Notes under the pieces: generated by a model
Database searches by the model: none
Seen by the model: the letters and a program-made list of their open reading frames with translations, nothing else
Told to the model about the DNA's origin: nothing
Made by a program: the position numbers and the translations under genes
Part shown: in pieces, positions 8,289-13,229 of the stretch
How the letters are laid out: the number at the start of each line of letters is the position of its first letter
How positions within the stretch are numbered: position 1 is the first letter of the stretch
Origin: JAZQUM01 sp045631305
GTDB lineage: Bacteria > Bacillota > Clostridia > Oscillospirales > Oscillospiraceae
NCBI GenBank assembly: GCA_045631305.1
Contig: JAZQUM010000131.1
Span: 1-13,229 of the forward strand
DNA: 13,229 bases
Reading direction: 5' to 3'

Positions 8289-8317
8289 AATATAGCACAA
8301 AAATAATTTGGTGTAAA
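8289..8317 (-). promoter_or_regulatory. Promoter for rodA
   Basis: Read on the minus strand, TTTACA (8312-8317) and TATATT (8289-8294) are separated by exactly 17 bp, close to the sigma-A consensus. It lies about 70 bp upstream of the rodA start. Its -35 is only about 17 bp from the -35 of the divergent tsaE promoter, so the two polymerases could compete. Confidence 0.75.
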
Positions 8318-8333
8318 CGGGCGATTTTTAAGT

Positions 8334-8361
8334 TTGCAAGGGCAAAAAACTATGATACAAT
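8334..8361 (+). promoter_or_regulatory. Promoter for tsaE-tsaB
   Basis: TTGCAA (8334-8339) is followed after 16 bp by TACAAT (8356-8361), with TGA immediately before the -10 (extended -10). The predicted transcript starts near 8368, leaving a leader of about 25 nt that contains the GGAGG of tsaE. This also rules out the in-frame ATG at 8366 as the translation start. Confidence 0.7.
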
Positions 8362-8392
8362 ACCAATGATCAAAAACACGGGAGGTGCATCC

Positions 8393-8824
8393 ATGACCTA
8401 TATTTCCCACAGCGTGGAAGAAACCGAAGCCATCGGGGCAGAACTGGGCAAGTCTCTCTCTGCCGGCACGGTTATTGCCTATATGGGAGACCTTGGCATG
8501 GGGAAAACTGCTTTTACCCGTGGAATTGCAAAGGGAATGGGCTTTACAGGCCGAGTTACCAGTCCCACCTTTACCATTGTGAATGAATACCCTTCCAATC
8601 CCCCTCTGTACCATTTTGATCTCTACCGTCTTGACGGAGAAGATGAACTTTTTGATATCGGCTGGGAAGATTATTTGGCAGGAAGCGGTGTTTGTGTGGT
8701 GGAATGGAGCGAACGTGCACCCGATGCCCTCCCTCCCGACACGCTTTGGATCCGGATCAGCCGCTGTGCAGAAAATGATTCCTGGCGCGAAATCGAAATT
8801 CCTGACGGAGGTGTGAAACCTTGA
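8393..8824 (+). CDS. tsaE: tRNA threonylcarbamoyladenosine biosynthesis ATPase TsaE
   Basis: TsaE is the small ATPase that works with TsaB and TsaD to transfer the threonylcarbamoyl group to A37 of tRNA. The 143-aa product has the expected size and motifs: Walker A GDLGMGKT (32-39), TSPTFTIVNEY (56-66), the family-specific YHFDLYRL (73-80) and VVEWSER (102-108), the Walker-B-like segment ending in an acidic residue. Met replaces the usual Ala inside the P-loop, a mild variation. The start at 8393 was chosen because GGAGG at 8381-8385 is 7 nt away; the in-frame ATG at 8366 overlaps the predicted transcription start. The stop overlaps the TTG start of tsaB by 2 nt. Confidence 0.95.
   Translation: MTYISHSVEETEAIGAELGKSLSAGTVIAYMGDLGMGKTAFTRGIAKGMGFTGRVTSPTFTIVNEYPSNPPLYHFDLYRLDGEDELFDIGWEDYLAGSGVCVVEWSERAPDALPPDTLWIRISRCAENDSWREIEIPDGGVKP
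8807..8811 (+). promoter_or_regulatory. Ribosome binding site fixing the TTG start of tsaB
   Basis: A GGAGG at 8807-8811, inside the last codons of tsaE, lies 9 nt before the TTG at 8821. No ATG or GTG in the tsaB frame is available nearby, so the TTG, overlapping the tsaE stop as TTGA, is the probable start. Confidence 0.75.
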
Positions 8825-9525
8825 AGATCCTCTCCCTTGAGACCTCGGCAAAAAGTGTTTCCGCCGCTGTAACCGATGGCGAAAAACTTCTTGCCTACGC
8901 TTATCAATCCACCGGTCTCACCCATAGCCGCACCCTGATGCCCATGGTGGAAGCCATGCTGCAAAACAGCGACCTCACGCTGCATGATATGGAAGCTGTT
9001 GCTGTGTCTGCCGGCCCCGGTTCTTTCACCGGTCTTCGCATTGGTGTTGCTGCTGCAAAAGGCCTTGCCTGGGCGCAGGAACTCCCCTGCTGCGGTGTCT
9101 CCACCCTTGAGGCCATGGCCCAAAACGCCGCCCATTTGGATGCACTTATAATCTGCGCCATGGATGCCCGCCGCAGCCAGATTTACAATGCACTTTTCCT
9201 CGCAGCAGATGGTTCTCTCACCCGTCTTGTTCCTGACCGTGCTATCTCTCTTGATGCATTGCTGGAAGAAATCAAAGACGATCCCCGTCCCAAAGTGATC
9301 GTGGGTGACGGCGCACAGCTGACTTACGATTACCTGACCAAAAACGGCATTGCCTGCAAAATGGCTCCCCAACAGATCCGCATGCAGAATGCCGTTGGCG
9401 TAGGTTTCCTGGCTCAGAAAGCCGCAGCAGAAAATGCACTGATTTCTGCTCAGGATCTAACCCCCGTTTACCTTCGTCTTTCTCAGGCCGAGCGCGAACG
9501 CTTGGAACGGGAAAAGCAAGCTTGA
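8821..9525 (+). CDS. tsaB: tRNA threonylcarbamoyladenosine biosynthesis protein TsaB
   Basis: TsaB is the non-catalytic ASKHA-fold partner that dimerises with the catalytic TsaD in the t6A complex. The 234-aa protein shows the N-terminal KILSLETSA (2-10), the T-H-S pair at 34-36 and the diagnostic GPGSFTGLRIG (65-75). Lacking the long metal-binding region of TsaD, it is TsaB and not TsaD. It starts with TTG overlapping the tsaE stop, so the two are translationally coupled. In many Firmicutes tsaB is followed by rimI and tsaD; here the next gene is upp, so tsaD must be elsewhere. Lysine codons are mostly AAA, unlike ssnA and ygfK further right. Confidence 0.95.
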   Translation: MKILSLETSAKSVSAAVTDGEKLLAYAYQSTGLTHSRTLMPMVEAMLQNSDLTLHDMEAVAVSAGPGSFTGLRIGVAAAKGLAWAQELPCCGVSTLEAMAQNAAHLDALIICAMDARRSQIYNALFLAADGSLTRLVPDRAISLDALLEEIKDDPRPKVIVGDGAQLTYDYLTKNGIACKMAPQQIRMQNAVGVGFLAQKAAAENALISAQDLTPVYLRLSQAERERLEREKQA

Positions 9526-9563
9526 TTCAACTTAATTAATTACATTCCGGAAGGGAGAATTTT

Positions 9564-10199
9564 ATGTTTAACAGTAACGTTCATGTAATGGATCACCCCC
9601 TGGTCGCCCACAAAATGACCATCCTCCGCGACAAGAACACCAGCGTTAAAGATTTCCGTGAACTGGTCAGCGAAATCGGTATGCTCATTACTTATGAAGC
9701 CACCCGCGATCTCCCTCTTACTGATGTTGAGGTAGAAACCCCTCTGTGCACCGCTTCTTTCCCCACCCTCGCCGGTAAAAAGATCGCTGTTGTACCCATT
9801 CTCCGCGCAGGCCTCGGCCTTGTAGACGGCGTACTGCGCATGGTTCCTTCTGCCCGTGTAGGCCACATCGGCATGTACCGCGATGAAGAAACCCTGGAAC
9901 CCCACACCTATTTCTGCAAACTTCCCAAAGATATCACCGAACGTGACATCATGATCGTTGACCCCATGTTGGCTACCGGTGGCAGTGCCGATGAAGCAAT
10001 TGCCGAATTGAAGAAGAGAGGCTGCACCCGCATTAAGCTCATGGTTCTGCTGGCAGCTCCCGAAGGCATCAAGCGAATCTGCGAAAATCATCCCGATGTA
10101 GAGATTTACTGCGGCGCCGTGGATTCTCATCTCAATGAACATGGCTATATTATTCCCGGTCTGGGTGATGCAGGTGACCGTATTTTTGGCACCAAGTAA
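9564..10199 (+). CDS. upp: Uracil phosphoribosyltransferase
   Basis: Upp makes UMP from uracil and PRPP, salvaging pyrimidine base in the cytoplasm. The 211-aa protein has the standard length. Family marks are VPILRAGLGLVDG (77-89), the PRPP-binding loop MIVDPMLATGGSA (130-142) and the uracil-binding C-terminus GYIIPGLGDAGDRIFGTK (194-211). The ATG at 9564 is preceded by AAGGGAG with 6-nt spacing. It lies 38 bp after tsaB with no terminator between them, so it is probably read from the tsaE promoter, although a promoter within tsaB cannot be excluded. A clear terminator follows the stop, ending this transcription unit. Confidence 0.97.
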   Translation: MFNSNVHVMDHPLVAHKMTILRDKNTSVKDFRELVSEIGMLITYEATRDLPLTDVEVETPLCTASFPTLAGKKIAVVPILRAGLGLVDGVLRMVPSARVGHIGMYRDEETLEPHTYFCKLPKDITERDIMIVDPMLATGGSADEAIAELKKRGCTRIKLMVLLAAPEGIKRICENHPDVEIYCGAVDSHLNEHGYIIPGLGDAGDRIFGTK

Positions 10200-10214
10200 T
10201 TGAATTTTTTTCAC

Positions 10215-10252
10215 AAAAAAGAGACGGATAATGCATCCGTCTCTTTTTCTTT
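10215..10252 (+). terminator. Rho-independent terminator after upp
   Basis: The stem GAGACGGAT (10221-10229) and ATCCGTCTC (10235-10243) encloses a 5-nt loop. It is extended by an A-run on the left pairing with the T-run on the right. The T-tract TTTTTCTTT follows at 10244-10252. It lies 15-50 bp after the upp stop and isolates upp from the ssnA unit. Confidence 0.92.
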
Positions 10253-10313
10253 GCATATGATTTGCGGAAGACAGTTACCTCCCCTATTGTCTACCATCCA
10301 AAAAAATTTTGTA

Positions 10314-10346
10314 TTCGTCAAAATTTTTGTTGCATTTTTCGTCAAA
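10314..10346 (+). repeat. Two direct repeats TTCGTCAAA around the ssnA -35 box
   Basis: TTCGTCAAA occurs at 10314-10322 and again at 10338-10346, exactly 24 bp apart. The first copy lies just upstream of the -35 box (10330-10335) and the second within the -35/-10 spacer, a position where a bound protein would occlude polymerase. This could be an operator for an unidentified regulator; chance similarity in AT-rich DNA is possible. Confidence 0.5.
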
Positions 10347-10358
10347 GTGTAGTAAACT
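10330..10358 (+). promoter_or_regulatory. Promoter for ssnA
   Basis: TTGCAT (10330-10335) and TAAACT (10353-10358) are separated by 17 bp. Transcription would begin near 10365, giving a leader of about 160 nt before the ssnA start at 10527. It is the only good promoter match in the stretch between the upp terminator and ssnA. The preceding 10253-10313 is AT-rich, with no other feature I can support. Confidence 0.65.
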
Positions 10359-10364
10359 AACATC

Positions 10365-10526
10365 AACAAAGGAATACGCGTTTGGTAGCTGTAACGAAGT
10401 GCTTCGCGCACGGGCTCAACTATCACTCAGCACGCCGTCTGAGTGTTTCATATCCCATCGGGGGTATGGAGCACTTTTTGTTTTACCTTTTTCTATCGTT
10501 TTATTAATCTTCAAGGAGGTTTTGCT
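10365..10526 (+). ncRNA. ssnA leader RNA: attenuator or riboswitch candidate
   Basis: The predicted 5' leader is rich in potential pairing. TGGTAG (10383-10388) pairs with CTATCA (10420-10425) with one G-U. Inside it GTGC (10399-10402) pairs with GCAC (10408-10411). CACTCAG (10424-10430) pairs with CTGAGTG (10439-10445). It ends in a 15-bp intrinsic terminator (10442-10475). CTGAGTG shares four bases with the left arm of the terminator, and AGTGCTTC (10398-10405) can form 8 bp with the right arm (10468-10475). Both are mutually exclusive with a full terminator, so the leader looks able to switch between read-through and termination. I do not recognise the purine, xanthine, Moco, THF or T-box consensus in it. 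Structures were paired by eye; no energies were computed. Confidence 0.55.
10442..10492 (+). terminator. Intrinsic terminator inside the ssnA leader
   Basis: The left arm 10442-10456 and right arm 10461-10475 form a continuous 15-bp stem with three G-U pairs around the tetraloop ATCG. It is followed directly by TTTTGTTTTACCTTTTTC. No gene ends upstream of it after the upp terminator, and ssnA begins 50 bp later, so it is a leader attenuator, not an end-of-operon terminator. Confidence 0.8.
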
Positions 10527-11870
10527 ATGTATCTTTTGACTAATGGTAAGCTTATCACCCGTGATCCCAACGGCAAGGGTTATTACGAAAAGGGCGCCGT
10601 TGCTTTTGAAGGCACCAAGATTGTGGAAGTCGGCGAAGAAGCCGCGCTGCGCACCAAATATGCAGAGGCCGAGATCATTGATGCAAAGGGCGGCGTGATC
10701 ATGCCGGCATTTATCAATGCCCACACCCATATCTATTCCGCTTTGGCAAGAGGCCTCTCTATCAACGGCAACAATCCTACCAACTTCCTGGAAGTTCTGG
10801 ACGGCACTTGGTGGACCATTGACCGCAACCTGCTTTTGAGCGGCACCAAAGCCTCTGCTGACGCTCTGTATCTGGACTGCATCCGTCAGGGTGTTACCAC
10901 CATCTTTGACCACCACGCATCCTACGGTGAGATCCCCGGCTCCCTGTTCCGCATTGCAGAATCTGCCAAGGAATTCGGCATCCGCTCCTGCCTGTGCTAT
11001 GAAGTTTCCGACCGTGACGGTGAAGAAAAGTGCCTGCAGGGCATTCAGGAAAATGCCGACTTCATCACCTGGTGCGAAAAGGAAAAGGATCCCATGCTGG
11101 CAGCCATGTTCGGCGGTCACGCACTCTTCACTCTCTCCGACAAGACCTTTGACAGAATGGTAGCCGCCAATAACGGCCGCACCGGTTTCCATATCCATGT
11201 TTCCGAAGGTATGAACGATGTTTACGATTCCCTTCAGAACTACGGCCGCCGCCCTGTGATGCGCCTGCAGGACCATGACATTCTCGGTCCCAAGACCATC
11301 CTCGGCCACTGCGTGCACGCCAGCACCGCTGAAATGGACATCATCAAGGAAACCGACACCATGGTGGTCAACAACCCTGAAAGCAACATGGGTAACGCCA
11401 TCGGTATCTGTCCCGTTCTCCAGCTGCACAAGAAGGGCATTCTCATCGGTATGGGTACCGATGCTTATACCAACGATATGCTGGAATCCCTCAAGGTGGC
11501 CCTCTGCTCTCAGCGATCCAATGCCTGCCATCCCAATGTAGGCTGGGTGGAAGTCACCGACATGCTCTTCAAGCACAATGCCAAGATCGGCCAGCGCTAC
11601 TTCCCCGCAGAACTGGGCGTTCTCAAGGCAGGTGCCGCCGCTGACATCATCGTTATGGACTACAAGCCCTACACCCCCTTCTCCGATGCCAATATTGACG
11701 GCCACATGCTCTTCGGTATGACCGGCCGCCAGTGCGAGACCACCATCGCCAACGGCAAGATCCTCATGAAGGACCGCAAGATCCTGATCGTTGATGAAGA
11801 TGCCGTATCCGCTCACATTCTGGAAGAATCCAAGAAACTTTGGGGCGCTATCAACCATTGCGAATATTAA
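10527..11870 (+). CDS. ssnA: SsnA-type amidohydrolase (putative aminohydrolase)
   Basis: This 447-aa cytoplasmic metal-dependent hydrolase belongs to the amidohydrolase superfamily, in the guanine/chlorotriazine deaminase branch. Expected metal and catalytic residues are visible: HTH at 66-68, H224 in HIHVSEG, H261 in LGHCVH and D312 in GMGTDAYTND. Length matches SsnA of E. coli closely. The specific call rests on ygfK following 70 bp downstream, since SsnA and YgfK are companions in selenium-dependent molybdenum hydroxylase loci. The in vivo substrate is not firmly established; a purine-derived amine or ring-opened intermediate is an inference. The ATG at 10527 follows AAGGAGG by 7 nt; open frame extending upstream to 10443 runs through the leader terminator and is not coding. 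Codons strongly prefer C or G endings (AAG, ATC, GAC), suggesting high expression. Confidence 0.88.
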   Translation: MYLLTNGKLITRDPNGKGYYEKGAVAFEGTKIVEVGEEAALRTKYAEAEIIDAKGGVIMPAFINAHTHIYSALARGLSINGNNPTNFLEVLDGTWWTIDRNLLLSGTKASADALYLDCIRQGVTTIFDHHASYGEIPGSLFRIAESAKEFGIRSCLCYEVSDRDGEEKCLQGIQENADFITWCEKEKDPMLAAMFGGHALFTLSDKTFDRMVAANNGRTGFHIHVSEGMNDVYDSLQNYGRRPVMRLQDHDILGPKTILGHCVHASTAEMDIIKETDTMVVNNPESNMGNAIGICPVLQLHKKGILIGMGTDAYTNDMLESLKVALCSQRSNACHPNVGWVEVTDMLFKHNAKIGQRYFPAELGVLKAGAAADIIVMDYKPYTPFSDANIDGHMLFGMTGRQCETTIANGKILMKDRKILIVDEDAVSAHILEESKKLWGAINHCEY

Positions 11871-11874
11871 ACTA

Positions 11875-11903
11875 TTGAAATTAGCCGAGAAGTGACATAA
11901 ACT
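11875..11903 (+). promoter_or_regulatory. Possible internal promoter upstream of ygfK
   Basis: TTGAAA (11875-11880) is followed after exactly 17 bp by TAAACT (11898-11903), the same -10 hexamer as the ssnA promoter. It lies in the 70-bp ssnA-ygfK gap, with transcription expected near 11910. It would let ygfK be made independently of the ssnA leader attenuator. A chance match is possible. Confidence 0.45.
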
Positions 11904-11940
11904 AAGAGGACAACCAAGCGAAAAAGAGGAGGATTACAAT

Positions 11941-13050
11941 ATGTCTGAACTGATGCTTCCTATTCCTTTTAAGGAACTGATGACCTGGGTTTCTACCGAA
12001 TTCCAGAATAAGGGCAGCATTTTCGGTGTCCGCAAGCCCTATAAGAGCGGTGAAAAGACCCTGCCCATCTTCGGCAACGAAAAGATCGAAACTCCCTTCG
12101 GTCCTGCTGCAGGTCCCAACACCCAGCTGGCCCAGAACATCATTGCTGCATACTTTGGCGGCGCCCGCTTCATGGAACTCAAGACCACTCAGGTGATCGA
12201 CGGTGCCGACCTCGCCGCCTGCGTCAACCGCCCCTGCATCCTGGCAGAAGACGAATGCTACAACTGCGAATGGTCCACCGAACTTACCGTTCCTCAGGCA
12301 TTTGACGAATATGTCAAGGCTTGGTGCGCCTGCAAGGTCATCGCCAAGATCTACGGTATCGGCGATCCCGACGGTTTCGTTTTCAACATGTCTGTAGGTT
12401 ATGACTTTGCAGGCATCAAGAGCGAAAAGATGGATAAGTACATCGAAGGCATGAAGGATGCCTCCAAGACTCCCATCTTCCAGTATTGCATCGAAGCTCT
12501 CAAGCAGATGTATCCCAAGGAAAGTGAATTCATCGATAACATCAGTCCCCGCATCTCCGGCAGCGTGACCCTTTCCACCCTGCACGGCTGTCCCCCCGAT
12601 GAAATCGAACGCATCGCTTCCTACCTCATCGAAGAAAAGAAGGTACACACCTTCGTTAAGTGCAATCCCACCATCCTGGGCTATGAATCCGCCCGCTCCA
12701 TTCTGGACGGCATGGGCTATGATTATATTGCCTTTGATGATCATCATTTCAAAGCAGACCTGCAGTATGAAGATGCGGTTCCCATGTTCCACCGCCTGAA
12801 GGCTCTTGCCGAAAAGAACGGTCTGGAATTCGGCCTCAAGCTCTCCAACACCTTCCCCGTAGAAGTGCGCAACGGTGAGCTGCCCAGCGACGAAATGTAC
12901 ATGGCAGGCAAGGCTCTCTTCCCCCTGACCATTGAAATGGCAAACCGCATCTCCCACGAGTTTGACGGCAAGCTGCGCCTGAGCTATTCCGGCGGTGCTG
13001 ATGCTCTCAATATTGAAAAGCTCTTTGACTGCAACATCTGGCCCATCACC
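11941..13050 (+). CDS. ygfK: YgfK-like putative selenate reductase subunit / flavin oxidoreductase, N-terminal part
   Basis: The first 370 residues of a protein that is usually about 1000 aa. The N-terminal part resembles dihydroorotate-dehydrogenase-type FMN barrels: TPFGPAAGPNTQLAQNI (51-67), FVKCNPTILGY (238-248), LKLSNTFPV (299-307) and SYSGGAD (348-354). In full-length members a glutamate-synthase-small-subunit-like FAD/NAD region with Fe-S clusters follows; it is not present here. The family was named putative selenate reductase from E. coli genetics, but its association with xanthine-dehydrogenase-like enzymes suggests electron transfer in purine or urate breakdown. The ATG at 11941 follows GAGGAGG by 8 nt. 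The frame stays open to 13164, but codons after 13050 come from adapter and duplicated DNA. The last trusted residues are NIWPIT, where the real gene should continue. Confidence 0.9.
12954..13047 (+). repeat. First copy of a 94-bp direct repeat (genuine ygfK sequence)
   Basis: Identical base for base to 13136-13229. This copy is in frame with ygfK and makes sense as protein, so it is the original. Identity stops exactly at 12953/13135, where the adapter-like block ends. With the next three bases (to 13050) it probably corresponds to one short library insert of about 97 bp. Confidence 0.95.
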
Positions 13051-13135
13051 AAGTCGGAAGGCCAAGCGGTCTTAGGAAGACAAGACCTGATAACAACTCC
13101 TTGGCTCACAGAACGACATGGCTACGATCCGACTT
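13051..13135. other. Sequencing adapter contamination (MGI/BGI DNBSEQ adapters plus barcode)
   Basis: The 85 bases divide into three parts. Bases 13051-13083 match the MGI forward adapter (starting AAGTCGGA, ending GGAAGACAA) with one extra A at about 13058-13059. Bases 13084-13093 (GACCTGATAA) have barcode length. Bases 13094-13135 match the reverse complement of the second MGI adapter (starting CAACTCCTTGG, ending CGATCCGACTT). The match is from memory of the adapter sequences, but all three part lengths agree (32+1, 10 and 42). It interrupts ygfK and is not genomic. Confidence 0.93.
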
Positions 13136-13229
13136 CCACGAGTTTGACGGCAAGCTGCGCCTGAGCTATTCCGGCGGTGCTGATGCTCTCAATATTGAAA
13201 AGCTCTTTGACTGCAACATCTGGCCCATC
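13136..13229 (+). repeat. Second, artefactual copy of the 94-bp repeat at the contig end
   Basis: An exact copy of 12954-13047 placed directly after the adapter block, with the contig ending three bases short of the presumed insert end. In the frame continued from ygfK it reads out of phase and reaches a stop at 13162-13164. It is best explained as a second pass over the same insert in a DNA nanoball, and should be trimmed. Confidence 0.93.

Noticed and set aside
8366..8392. An upstream in-frame ATG for tsaE
   Set aside because: It falls just after the -10 box at the expected transcription start and lacks a ribosome site; GGAGG at 8381 points to 8393.
10365..10475. A purine riboswitch controlling ssnA
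   Set aside because: The conserved TATA and TTTCTACC-type junction sequences and the three-way junction with kissing loops are not found; only the expression platform looks riboswitch-like.
10416..11858. A 480-codon open frame on the minus strand opposite ssnA
   Set aside because: It is a mirror of the biased ssnA codons (runs of GVG/HAVA type) without domain motifs; ssnA has full catalytic motifs, a ribosome site and an operon partner.
11902..13065. A long minus-strand open frame opposite ygfK
   Set aside because: It is a shadow of the strongly C-ending codon bias in ygfK; there is no motif, and its upstream end runs into the adapter block.
13051..13164. A distinct C-terminal extension of ygfK ending in a stop
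   Set aside because: It is encoded by the adapter block and an out-of-phase duplicate, not by genomic DNA.
12954..13229. A biological direct repeat, such as a mobile element with target duplication or a tandem duplication
   Set aside because: The spacer matches commercial adapters and the repeat edge coincides with the adapter edge; 94 bp is also far too long for a target-site duplication.

Overview
The window looks like part of a chromosome contig from a Firmicutes-type anaerobe (Bacillota, clostridial or negativicute-like, plausibly from the gut). The reasons are strong AGGAGG ribosome binding sites with several TTG/GTG starts, base composition near half G+C by eye, a clostridial-style D-Ala-D-Ala ligase and MurF pair, and an ssnA-ygfK pair typical of selenium- or purine-using anaerobes. 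The species cannot be fixed from the sequence. Position 1 lies inside a gene, and the right end is damaged by a sequencing artefact.

Left half, minus strand (read from 8219 down to 1). A RodA/FtsW-type SEDS glycosyltransferase has its own promoter (TTTACA-17-TATATT) and a 15-bp symmetrical terminator. A second promoter (TTGTAT-17-TAAAAT, extended -10) then starts a tightly packed run: ddl (D-Ala-D-Ala ligase), murF (overlapping ddl by 7 nt), an ABC-F translation ATPase, a DUF218/YdcF membrane protein, a flavodoxin-like protein, prfA (release factor 1) and the first 51 codons of a TsaC/Sua5 threonylcarbamoyl-AMP synthase. The run mixes the last cytoplasmic steps of peptidoglycan precursor synthesis with ribosome and tRNA functions.

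Right half, plus strand. A promoter divergent from rodA drives tsaE-tsaB (t6A tRNA modification), followed by upp (uracil salvage) and a clear terminator. A 327-bp non-coding stretch then holds a promoter bracketed by two direct repeats and a leader of about 160 nt ending in a 15-bp intrinsic terminator upstream of ssnA. Upstream segments can pair with either arm of that terminator, so this is an attenuator or riboswitch candidate of a class I do not recognise. It precedes ssnA (aminohydrolase) and the start of ygfK (flavin/Fe-S oxidoreductase), genes linked in other bacteria to selenium-dependent molybdenum hydroxylases and anaerobic purine or urate breakdown.

Right end. The ygfK reading frame is genuine only to about 13050. 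Bases 13051-13135 match, from memory, the two MGI/BGI DNBSEQ library adapters in opposite orientation around a 10-nt barcode. The last 94 bases repeat 12954-13047 exactly. This is the layout of a DNA-nanoball insert-adapter-insert concatemer, not biology, and the 37 codons after 13050 should be removed.
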